Origin: Gordonia namibiensis NBRC 108229
GTDB taxonomy: Bacteria; Actinomycetota; Actinomycetes; Mycobacteriales; Mycobacteriaceae
Length of the DNA stretch: 64,000 nucleotides
Assembly: GCF_000298235.1 (NCBI RefSeq)
Contig: NZ_BAHE01000011.1
Coordinates: forward strand, 62,001 to 126,000
Reading direction: 5' to 3'
Shown: piece after piece, positions 10,644-18,475 of the stretch
Numbering within the stretch: position 1 is the stretch's first letter
How the letters are laid out: each line of letters begins with the position of its first letter
The notes under the pieces: model-generated
Seen by the model: the letters and a program-made list of their open reading frames with translations, nothing else
What the model was told of the DNA's origin: nothing
Database searches by the model: none
Translations under genes and position numbers: made by a program

Positions 10644-10801
10644 TAGGTGTTCATTCCTCTTTGTTGTCTGTTGTGGTTGGTGCTCCGGGCAAACTCGCTG
10701 AACTCGGTCTCTCAACCGACTTCTGGCGTGCTTCCACAACTCGCCCCACCAGCGCATTCACACTGGTCAGTACATTTTCGCTACCCCGGGGTCGGGCGTG
10801 T

Positions 10802-10831
10802 CATACACTCGACAGCGGATTCGCTTGTCAG
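10802..10831 (-). promoter_or_regulatory. Possible str operon promoter
   Basis: On the minus strand CTGACA (10826-10831) is followed 18 bases later by TGTATG (10802-10807). This would place the start about 150 bases before rpsL and give a long leader, as is usual for ribosomal operons. It is only a loose match; other positions in the leader are possible. Confidence 0.3.
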
Positions 10832-11301
10832 CCCACCGGCCGCCCGTGCCCCGAGTTCACTCGATCTCAGGGCCGACTCGAGAGCCGTTGGCCGGGCATG
10901 CGGACTGGCCCAGCATGGGCCGGGCACCGACGATCCACTCTACCGATCGGGTTTGCACAGGTCAAAAAACGGATCCTCCGCGCGACCTGCGGAGGAACAG
11001 GTCGTGTGCGCTGGGGTCCGGCGACGCTGAGACATGGCATTACCTTGTCCACTCTTACACCCCGGAACCCGGCACGTCGAGACTTCGGCGAACCGCAGCC
11101 CGGCCGGTACCTGCCGGCACTTCGGCATGGGCCCGGACCTGCACGATCGATGCCGCGAACGGACTGTCCGGATCCATCGGCCGTCCGGTCGGCGAACTCT
11201 GGCGCCGAACCACCGGTCGACGATCGTCGCCTGCCGTTCGAGGTTGTGGTCGGCCCACGCGTGGTGAGCATCACCCGGCCCCCGGATGCCGTAGACGTCT
11301 T
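10832..11301. other. Gene-free stretch upstream of the str operon
   Basis: About 470 bases with open frames on both strands but no recognisable domain, start signal or family likeness. A minus-strand frame here is continuous with the decayed methyltransferase next door and may be its scrambled 3' remainder. I see no RNA gene. Confidence 0.5.
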
Positions 11302-11676
11302 CACCCAGGCCTCGGTGCGTCGCACGTCCTCGTCACCGACGTGCGTCCCGGTGATGAGGTGGCCACCCGGACTCAGCGCACGAGAGCCGCCCCGCGTTCT
11401 CGACCATGCGGGCGAGAGATCCACGCCGGTCACGTCGAGCCCGGCCTCGGCGAGATATGCGGTCACGGTTCCGGGCCCGCACCCGACATCGAGCACCGGA
11501 CCGAGGCCCCGCACGGTGTCGACGAACGCATCGACCGATGCCTTCAGCCACGGCCGACTCCGGAGGTCACCGATCCCCGTCTCCACCACCATGCGGACGT
11601 AGTTGTCGGCGATCCGGTCGTAGGACTCGCGGACCGTGTCGAGGTCTGCGGGGCGATCGATCGAAGCGGCGCACAT
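11302..11676 (-). pseudogene. Decayed SAM-dependent methyltransferase
   Basis: Starts normally 13 bases after the xthA stop (ATG at 11674-11676) with a class I methyltransferase N-terminus: YDRIADNYV, then LDVGCGPGTVT and VTGVDLSP. Just after VDLSP (about 11410) a one-base loss shifts the frame; RMVENA-like codons continue in the shifted frame. The first frame then resumes at SPGGHLITGTHVGDE, so roughly 45 residues of the middle domain are missing. After RRTEAWV (about 11302) the similarity ends. A complete relative is about 200-220 residues. Read as a broken gene of an xthA-methyltransferase pair. Confidence 0.75.
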
Positions 11677-11689
11677 GTGTGGAACCGGA

Positions 11690-12565
11690 TCAGTCCGGGG
11701 TCTGGGGAAGCTTGACCTTCGCGCCACCGGGTTTCGCCGGGTTCGACGGCGGCGGGACCACCGGCCCAATGTTCCCGTCGGGCGCCTCGTCGAGGTCGAC
11801 GATGACCGGGGCGTGATCACTGGGCTTGCTGCCCTTGCGCGCCTTCCGGTCGATCCAGGCCGCTTCGACCCGGCCGGCGGCTGACTCCCCCGCCAGGATC
11901 AGGTCGATCCGCATGCCCAGGTCCTTGTGGAACATTCCGGCACGGTAGTCCCAGTAACTGAAGACCCGGTCGTCCGGCCAACGGTCGCGGACGACGTCGC
12001 GCATACCCAGCGCCGCGAACTCGGCGAGCGCGGCGCGTTCCGGTGGGGTGACGTGCGTGTGACCGGCGAAGGCTTCGGGATCGAACAGGTCCGCGTCGGC
12101 CGGAGCGATGTTCATGTCGCCACAGAGCAGCGTCGTCGACGGGTCGGCGACCGCCTTCGCGAGAGCGGCGAGCCATTCGAGCTTGTACGTGTAGTGATCG
12201 GAGTCGGGGCTGCGACCGTTCGGGACGTAGAGCGAGTGGATGCGCAGACCGCCGCACACCGCGGACACCGCGCGGGCCTCGAGCGTCTCGGGCGTCGGGT
12301 AGCCGGGCATGCCGTCGAAACCGACGCGCACATCGTCGAGCCCGACCCGCGAGAGCAGCGCGACACCGTTCCACTGGCCCTGCCCCGCGTGCGCGATCTC
12401 GTAACCGCGTTCGGCCAGATCGGCGCCGAGGACCTCGTGGAAGGCGTCGTCGGAGAGCTTGGTCTCCTGCAGGCAGACGACGTCTGGGCGTCGTTCGTCG
12501 AGCCATGGGAGGAGGCGCGGAATCCGCTGTTTCACCGAGTTCACGTTCCAGGTCGCGACGCGCAT
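11690..12565 (-). CDS. xthA: Exodeoxyribonuclease III
   Basis: 291 residues, the length of M. tuberculosis XthA. AP endonuclease / 3'-5' exonuclease of base-excision repair. Seen: MRVATWNVNSVKQR at the start, the metal-binding QETK, YVPNGR, GDMNIAP, and the terminal SDHAP. I start at the ATG at 12565 rather than the longer frame to 12610 because it gives the family N-terminus. It is followed by the decayed methyltransferase. The C-terminal tail rich in Pro and Lys is outside the catalytic fold. Confidence 0.93.
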   Translation of the reverse strand: MRVATWNVNSVKQRIPRLLPWLDERRPDVVCLQETKLSDDAFHEVLGADLAERGYEIAHAGQGQWNGVALLSRVGLDDVRVGFDGMPGYPTPETLEARAVSAVCGGLRIHSLYVPNGRSPDSDHYTYKLEWLAALAKAVADPSTTLLCGDMNIAPADADLFDPEAFAGHTHVTPPERAALAEFAALGMRDVVRDRWPDDRVFSYWDYRAGMFHKDLGMRIDLILAGESAAGRVEAAWIDRKARKGSKPSDHAPVIVDLDEAPDGNIGPVVPPPSNPAKPGGAKVKLPQTPD

Positions 12566-12633
12566 GGGCCCACGGTAGTACGACGCACCGACGCCGATCC
12601 GACGCGGCATCCGGGCTTTCCTTCGTCGGTGAT

Positions 12634-14319
12634 GTGTGTCACGTTGGTCTCATCGACACTCTCCCGTCCCGCCCCGATCGCACGCCGCATCGCCCTGTCA
12701 TCGAGCACTCGTGGCGTCGATCCGCGCTGTCCGGAGTACGACCGGAGGACAACACCCCCGCGCGTCTGCACGACATCGGTTCCGCCGACCCGCTGCTCGA
12801 CGCGGCGCGTCCCGTCCTCGACGACGCGGCGGCCCGTCTCGCCGACACCGATGTGTCCCTGCTCCTCGTCGACCACGAGTGCCGCATGGTGACGCGGGTG
12901 GCGTTCGGGACGACCGTCGAACGCAGCCTCGACGCGATCGGCGCGGCGCCCGGAGTGCCGTTCGGCGAGGACATGGTCGGGACCACCGCGCTCGGGACAC
13001 CCGCGGAAACGCGCGGTGGGGTGATCGTCAACAGCTCCGAGCACTACCTCGAGCAGTTCCGGTCGATCAGCTGCTTCGGACAGCCGATCATCCACCCCGC
13101 GACGCGACGTCTGGCCGGGATCATCTGCATGTCCGAGATCGCCGATCGCATCAACCCGCTCGCGGTGCCGGTCGTCAACGGCATCGTGGCCGACATCGCC
13201 GACCGTCTGCTCGACCGGTCGCGGGCGCATCAGCGCCGCGTGCTCGACGCCTTCCAACGCGCCGCCCCGCGCCGGGACGTCGCGGTGGCCGCGATCGGCG
13301 ACGACCTGCAGCTCACCAATGCCCTGGCCGCCGAACTGCTCTCCCCCACCGACATCGGCGCGCTCCGAGCGATCGCCACCGACCCGGCGCTGCGTGCGAC
13401 GACGCTGCCGTTGACGCTCGTCTCGGGTGCGGAGGTCGAGATCGCGGTCGAACCGGTGGCCGGCACCCGTGGGGCCGCGCTGTTCCGCTTCCGCCCCCTC
13501 CTCACGCCGACGCCGACCCGCTCGGCCCGGGTCCGGGCGTCGTCGACGACCATCGCCGTGTCCGGTGAGCCCGGTGCCGGACGCACGACGCTGGCCCTCG
13601 AGCTGGCGGCAGAGGCGTCGAACCCCGAAGGGGTCGACACCGAGGCGGTCGACACCGAATGCGCGGCGGTCGTCGTCGACGTCGCCGACCAGTTGATCAA
13701 CGGCCGGCAGGTGGACGTCATCGCCGACCTCGCGCGAGCCCGATCGTCGGGCGTCCCACTGGTTGTCGACGGCGTGGACCTGCTCGACGACCGGTCGATC
13801 GCGCTGCTCAGCCGCGCCACCGCGTCGACGCCGGCGGCGTCTCCCCTGATCCTCGTCAGCGGTCCTCGCGCGCAGGCATCACCCGCGGTCGCCGCCCTGC
13901 TCGGCCGCTGCGTGAGGCGCGTCGATCCCGCGCCTCTTCGCCACCGCAGCTCGGAACTCGCAGCCATCGCGAGCGGCGTCCTCGGCGACATCGATCCGGA
14001 GCTCACCCTGTCCGGACCGGCGACCGACGCCCTGCTCAGCCAGGACTGGCCGGGCAACTTCACCGAGCTGATCGCGGTCCTGCGCGACGCCGCGGCTGCG
14101 TGCCGGACTCGAATGGCACGCGTGATCGAGGCGGCCGATCTGCCGTCCGGTTACCGCACGACCAGTCGGGCGGCCCATCTCTCGGGGCGGGAGCAGGCCG
14201 AGCGCGCCGCCATCGTCGATGCTCTCGACCGGGCCGCAGGCAACAAGGTCCACGCCGCACGCGACCTCGGAATCAGTCGCACCACGCTGTACGCGCGGAT
14301 GCGAGCACTCGGCATCTAG
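12634..14319 (+). CDS. AcoR/MimR-like GAF-AAA-Fis transcriptional activator
   Basis: 561 residues from the GTG at 12634. An N-terminal PHRPVIEHSWRRS segment leads into a GAF domain (about residues 50-190). A reduced AAA region follows, with Walker A GEPGAGRTT near residue 310 and DGVDLL as a Walker B-like site. The C-terminus is a Fis-type helix-turn-helix (HAARDLGISRTTLYARMRAL). I cannot see the GAFTGA loop that contacts sigma54, which fits actinomycetes as they lack sigma54. Relatives activate alcohol, ketone or acetoin genes. The ALDH-ADH pair 1.4 kb downstream is the likely target, though the HPP gene lies between. The exact start is uncertain. Confidence 0.8.
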   Translation: MCHVGLIDTLPSRPDRTPHRPVIEHSWRRSALSGVRPEDNTPARLHDIGSADPLLDAARPVLDDAAARLADTDVSLLLVDHECRMVTRVAFGTTVERSLDAIGAAPGVPFGEDMVGTTALGTPAETRGGVIVNSSEHYLEQFRSISCFGQPIIHPATRRLAGIICMSEIADRINPLAVPVVNGIVADIADRLLDRSRAHQRRVLDAFQRAAPRRDVAVAAIGDDLQLTNALAAELLSPTDIGALRAIATDPALRATTLPLTLVSGAEVEIAVEPVAGTRGAALFRFRPLLTPTPTRSARVRASSTTIAVSGEPGAGRTTLALELAAEASNPEGVDTEAVDTECAAVVVDVADQLINGRQVDVIADLARARSSGVPLVVDGVDLLDDRSIALLSRATASTPAASPLILVSGPRAQASPAVAALLGRCVRRVDPAPLRHRSSELAAIASGVLGDIDPELTLSGPATDALLSQDWPGNFTELIAVLRDAAAACRTRMARVIEAADLPSGYRTTSRAAHLSGREQAERAAIVDALDRAAGNKVHAARDLGISRTTLYARMRALGI

Positions 14320-14333
14320 GCGACGACCGAACG

Positions 14334-15485
14334 TCAGTCGACGAGCGGGTCGGCCAGGGTCTGCCGGGCGAGCGCGGCGATGAGATCGGTCTGCGTGACG
14401 ATGCCGACCAACAGGTCCCCGTCGAGCACGGGCACGGCGTCGCAGTCGCTACCCGCGAGCATCGGGAGCACCGCGGTCACCGGAGCATCCGGGGACGCGA
14501 TCGGCAGGGTCGTGTCCATGACGTCGGCCGCGGTGAGAACGCTGCCGTCCCGGCGCAGCAACCGGCCGAACCTGCGGTCCGGGTCGCGTCGTGCTGCTCC
14601 CCCGCGGAGCCGGGACACGAGATGGATCTGGAAGACGACACCGAGAAAGCGGCCGCCGCGCGTCACCACGGGCAGCGAGGTGAACCGGTGGGTGTCGAAC
14701 ATCTGCGCCAGCTCGGTGAGGGTCGCGTCCGGTCCGACCGTCACCAGGTCCCGGGACATGACGTCACCGGCGACGAGCGGGTCGGCGCGGTGTCCGGCGA
14801 CCTGGAGTTCGGCGGCCCCGATGAGTCGCGCGAGGTCGGCGACCCCGAGGTTGAGGGACTGGCTGTAGCGGTCGAGGATGTCGGTCAACTCGGCCTCGTC
14901 CAGCCCGATCCGCGCGGTGGCCGAGGACTCGTCGTCGAACCGGCGAGCCGGGTACCGGCGTCCGGTCAGGCGTGCGTAGACCGCCGCGAGCGCGACCAGC
15001 GCGATCGTCCCGACGGCAACGGGAGCCAGGGCGAACCGGAACCCGAGAGCGTGGACCAGGTCCGGGCTGAGTCCGGCGGTCATCGCGACCGCGCCTCCGG
15101 GTGGATGCACCGCCCGACAGAGCACCATGGCCAGCACCGCCGCACCGACCGCAAGCGGCACCCGCAGCTGACTCGGCGAGACCAGCAGGGTCACCGCGAC
15201 GCCGGCGAATGCCGACACGGTGTTGCCGACCACGGCCGGCCACGGCTGGGCCAGCGGACTGTTGGGCGCGGCGAACAGCAGCACCGCCGACGCCCCGAAC
15301 GGCGCGATCAGGAACAGGCCCGTCGTCAGGTCGACTCCGGACGTGGCGAGCACGAGGCCGACCAGTCCTAGCCCCAGGGCCGAACCGACCCCGGCACGCG
15401 CCGCCTCGCGCGGCGACATCGACGCGCCCGACGGACCCCACGCCTGCAGCACATCGCGGAGACGATCGGCCATGCGCGCTGCCAT
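14334..15485 (-). CDS. HPP-family membrane protein with two CBS domains
   Basis: 383 residues. The N-terminal half is an HPP integral membrane domain of four to five helices with the signature HPPGGAVAM near residue 127. The C-terminal half has two CBS repeats (VMSRDLVTVGPDAT and VMDTTLPIASPDAP), which usually bind adenosyl nucleotides. Characterised HPP proteins act in nitrite transport, but function here is unknown. The ATG at 15485 is chosen for its GAGGGA ribosome site. It is convergent with the AcoR-like gene, 14 bases apart. Confidence 0.8.
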   Translation of the reverse strand: MAARMADRLRDVLQAWGPSGASMSPREAARAGVGSALGLGLVGLVLATSGVDLTTGLFLIAPFGASAVLLFAAPNSPLAQPWPAVVGNTVSAFAGVAVTLLVSPSQLRVPLAVGAAVLAMVLCRAVHPPGGAVAMTAGLSPDLVHALGFRFALAPVAVGTIALVALAAVYARLTGRRYPARRFDDESSATARIGLDEAELTDILDRYSQSLNLGVADLARLIGAAELQVAGHRADPLVAGDVMSRDLVTVGPDATLTELAQMFDTHRFTSLPVVTRGGRFLGVVFQIHLVSRLRGGAARRDPDRRFGRLLRRDGSVLTAADVMDTTLPIASPDAPVTAVLPMLAGSDCDAVPVLDGDLLVGIVTQTDLIAALARQTLADPLVD

Positions 15486-15573
15486 CGGGTCCCTCTCTGC
15501 GTGAACGGGCGGGCGGCCTTCGCCGCCCCCGGACACGCTAGCGACGACGCGCCGTGCACTTTTTCCGACCTCC

Positions 15574-15624
15574 TGTTCACGTCAACCGTTCAGGACAAAG
15601 CGGAGGTGTTCAGTTTCTGGACAC
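15574..15624 (+). promoter_or_regulatory. Repeated TGTTC/GGACA half-sites before the ALDH-ADH operon
   Basis: A 19-base near-palindrome GTGTTCAGTTTCTGGACAC (15606-15624, one mismatch) lies 125 bases before the ALDH start. A second, looser pair is TGTTC at 15574-15578 and GGACA at 15593-15597. The distance from the gene suits an upstream activating sequence for the AcoR-like activator; this link is inferred. Confidence 0.5.
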
Positions 15625-15749
15625 GGCAAGCACCGCGATAGGTGGCAGAAATGAGTCAGGTCACAGCTATGACCCAGATCACGCCTGACCGTCCCGTCTC
15701 GATCCGCTCGATCCGCCCCCGACGTCGAGCGCTTCACCAGGAGGTATTC

Positions 15750-17246
15750 ATGACCGCCGTTGCCACCGAGCTGCTACCCAAGGTCCGCGACTTCATCGGC
15801 GCCGACCGTCCGATGCTGATCGGCGGTGAGTGGGTGTGGTCGGCGTCGGGCCGCACCTTCGAGACCCTCGACCCCGCCACCGCCCGTCCCCTCACCTCGG
15901 TCGCTCACGGCGACGCCACCGACATCGACCGCGCGGTCCGCGCCGCCCGCGAGGCCTTCGACTCCGGCCCCTGGACTCGGATGAAGCCGAACGAACGCGA
16001 ACGACTGTTGTGGCGCGTCGGCGATCTGCTCACCGAACGGGCAGCCGAGTTCGGTCAGCTCGAAGCACTCGACAACGGCAAGGCCGCGACCATCGCCGCC
16101 GCCGTCGACACCGCCTGGTCCGCCGACATCTTCCGCTACAACGCGGGCCTGGCCACCAAGATCACCGGTTCCACGGTCGACGTGTCGATGCCGTTCGTGC
16201 CCGGCGGTGAGTTCCACGCCTACACCCTCCGCGAGCCGGTCGGGGTGTGCGGGCTGATCGTCCCGTGGAACTTCCCGCTGCTGATGGCCGCCTTCAAGCT
16301 GGCGCCGGCGCTGGCCGCGGGCAACACCGTCATCCTCAAGCCCGCCGAGCAGACACCGCTCACCGCTCTGTTGCTCGGCGAGATCTTCGACGAGGCCGGG
16401 TTCCCGCCGGGTGTGGTCAACATCGTCACCGGTTACGGCGAGGCCGGCGCCGCCCTCGCCGCCCACGAAGACGTCGACAAGATCGCCTTCACCGGTTCCA
16501 CCGAGGTCGGCAAGAAGATCGTCGAGGCGGCCAAGGGCAACCTCAAGAAGGTGTCGCTCGAACTGGGCGGCAAGAGCCCCAACATCGTCTACGCCGACGC
16601 CGATTTCGAAAAGGCGGTCGCCGGCTCGGTGGCCGCCTGGATGTTCAACCACGGCCAATGCTGCGTCGCCGGCACCCGGCTCTTCGTCGAACGTCCCATC
16701 TTCGACGAGTTCACCGCAGCGGTCGCCGAGGCGGCATCCCAGGCGAAGATCGGGCCGGGCCTCGATCCCGCCACCGAGCTCGGTCCGCTGGTCAGTCAGG
16801 AACAGTTCGACCGCGTGTCCGGCTACCTCGCGGCCGGTATCGCCGACGGCGCTCGTGCGCTGACCGGCGGAAAGCGTTGGGGCGACGAGGGATTCTTCAT
16901 CGAACCGACGGTGTTCGTCGACGTCGAACCGGACTTCTCCATCGTGCGGGAGGAGATCTTCGGACCGGTCGTCGCCGCGCTGCCCTTCGACGCCGACACC
17001 GGTGTCGCGGCCGCCGCCAACGACTCCATCTACGGTCTCGCCGCGGGCATCTGGACCACCGACCTGTCGAAGGCCCACCGGACGGCCCGGCAGATCAAGG
17101 CCGGTTCGGTCTGGGTCAACCAGTACAACGGCTTCGACACCGCGATGCCCTTCGGCGGCTACAAGCAGTCCGGCTGGGGCCGCGAACTCGGTTCCTCGGC
17201 CATCGACCTCTACACGCAGACGAAGGCCGTGAACATCGCACTGTGA
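15750..17246 (+). CDS. Aldehyde dehydrogenase (NAD-dependent)
   Basis: 498 residues. Oxidises aldehydes to acids. Seen: PWNFPL in the Rossmann domain, general base E271 in ELGGKSP, catalytic C305 in GQCCVAG, and the C-terminal PFGGYKQSGWGREL. The start is the ATG at 15750 with a perfect AGGAGG five bases upstream; the frame extends to 15642 but carries only leader sequence. It pairs with the alcohol dehydrogenase 51 bases downstream, giving alcohol to aldehyde to acid. Control is probably by the AcoR-like activator. Confidence 0.93.
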   Translation: MTAVATELLPKVRDFIGADRPMLIGGEWVWSASGRTFETLDPATARPLTSVAHGDATDIDRAVRAAREAFDSGPWTRMKPNERERLLWRVGDLLTERAAEFGQLEALDNGKAATIAAAVDTAWSADIFRYNAGLATKITGSTVDVSMPFVPGGEFHAYTLREPVGVCGLIVPWNFPLLMAAFKLAPALAAGNTVILKPAEQTPLTALLLGEIFDEAGFPPGVVNIVTGYGEAGAALAAHEDVDKIAFTGSTEVGKKIVEAAKGNLKKVSLELGGKSPNIVYADADFEKAVAGSVAAWMFNHGQCCVAGTRLFVERPIFDEFTAAVAEAASQAKIGPGLDPATELGPLVSQEQFDRVSGYLAAGIADGARALTGGKRWGDEGFFIEPTVFVDVEPDFSIVREEIFGPVVAALPFDADTGVAAAANDSIYGLAAGIWTTDLSKAHRTARQIKAGSVWVNQYNGFDTAMPFGGYKQSGWGRELGSSAIDLYTQTKAVNIAL

Positions 17247-17297
17247 CCGGCCGTTTCGCTTCCATCCAGATTTCCCCCGAGTGCAAAGGAGCACACC

Positions 17298-18416
17298 ATG
17301 ACACTGACCACCAAGGCCGCCGTTCTCACCGCCCCCGGAAAGCCTTTCGAGATCGTCGAACTCGACCTCGACGAGCCCCGCGAGGGTGAGGTCCTGATCA
17401 AGTACACCGCTGCCGGTCTGTGCCACTCCGACCTCCACCTCACCGACGGCGACCTGCCGCCGCGCTACCCGATCGTGGGTGGTCACGAGGGCTCCGGGAT
17501 CATCGAGGCCGTCGGCCCCGGCGTGACCAAGGTGCAGCCGGGCGACCACGTCGTGTGCAGCTTCATCCCGAACTGCGGCACCTGCCGGTACTGCTCGACG
17601 GGGCGGCAGAACCTGTGCGACATGGGCGCGACCATCCTGGAGGGATCGATGCCCGACGGCACCTTCCGATTCCATTCGGGCAAGGACGATTTCGGTGCGA
17701 TGTGCATGCTGGGCACCTTCTCCGAGCGGGCCACCATCTCCCAGCACTCGGTGGTGAAGGTCGACGACTGGCTGCCGTTGGACAAGGCCGTCCTCGTCGG
17801 CTGCGGTGTGCCGTCCGGTTGGGGCACCTCGGTGTACGCCGGCGGTGTGCGTGCCGGTGACACCGTGGTCATCTACGGCATCGGTGGTCTCGGCATCAAC
17901 GCCGTCCAGGGCGCGGTGTCGGCGGGTGCCAAGTACGTCGTGGTCGTCGACCCGGTCGCCATGAAGCGCGACGCCGCACTGAAATTCGGTGCGACGCATG
18001 CTTTCGCCGACGCACAGGAGGCGGCCACAAAGGTCAACGAGCTCACCTGGGGGCAGGGCGCCGACCAGGCGCTCATCCTGGTGGGCACGGTCGACGAGGA
18101 GGTCGTCTCGAACGCGACGGCCGTCGTCGGCAAGGGTGGCACGGTGGTCATCACCGGGCTCGCCGATCCGGCCAAGCTCACCGTGCACGTGTCGGGCACC
18201 GACCTGACGCTGAACCAGAAGACGATCAAGGGCAGCCTGTTCGGCTCGGCCAACCCGCAGTACGACATCGTCAAGCTGCTGCGTCTCTACGACCAGGGTC
18301 AGCTCAAGCTCGACGAACTGGTCACCACCACCTACACCCTCGACCAGGTCAACGAGGGCTATCAGGACCTCCGTGACGGAAAGAACCTGCGCGGGGTCAT
18401 CATCCACGGCGAATGA
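17298..18416 (+). CDS. NDMA-dependent zinc alcohol dehydrogenase
   Basis: 372 residues of the medium-chain zinc family. Seen: catalytic zinc ligands in GLCHSD and GGHEGSG, the structural zinc loop with four Cys (CGTCRYC...NLC), and the NAD loop YGIGGLGINA. The overall sequence matches the Rxyl_3153-type NDMA-dependent family, whose bound NAD is recycled by an external acceptor, probably mycofactocin in these bacteria. Ribosome site AAGGAG upstream. It is the second gene after ALDH and ends at a shared hairpin with the convergent FUSC gene. Confidence 0.9.
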   Translation: MTLTTKAAVLTAPGKPFEIVELDLDEPREGEVLIKYTAAGLCHSDLHLTDGDLPPRYPIVGGHEGSGIIEAVGPGVTKVQPGDHVVCSFIPNCGTCRYCSTGRQNLCDMGATILEGSMPDGTFRFHSGKDDFGAMCMLGTFSERATISQHSVVKVDDWLPLDKAVLVGCGVPSGWGTSVYAGGVRAGDTVVIYGIGGLGINAVQGAVSAGAKYVVVVDPVAMKRDAALKFGATHAFADAQEAATKVNELTWGQGADQALILVGTVDEEVVSNATAVVGKGGTVVITGLADPAKLTVHVSGTDLTLNQKTIKGSLFGSANPQYDIVKLLRLYDQGQLKLDELVTTTYTLDQVNEGYQDLRDGKNLRGVIIHGE

Positions 18417-18434
18417 GCCGAAGACCGGAACACG

Positions 18435-18475
18435 CGAACAGCTCGTCGGCAGGTCACTCGCCGGCGAGCTGTTCG
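18435..18475. terminator. Bidirectional hairpin between ADH and FUSC genes
   Basis: A 16-bp stem with one mismatch (18435-18450 against 18460-18475) and a nine-base loop. It starts 18 bases past the ADH stop and overlaps the last codons and stop of the convergent FUSC gene. It can serve as terminator for both. Confidence 0.7.

Noticed and set aside
10867-11820. 317-residue frame as one intact methyltransferase
   Set aside because: Only the middle matches the family; the N-terminal part overlaps xthA and the C-terminal part has no likeness, with a frameshift inside.
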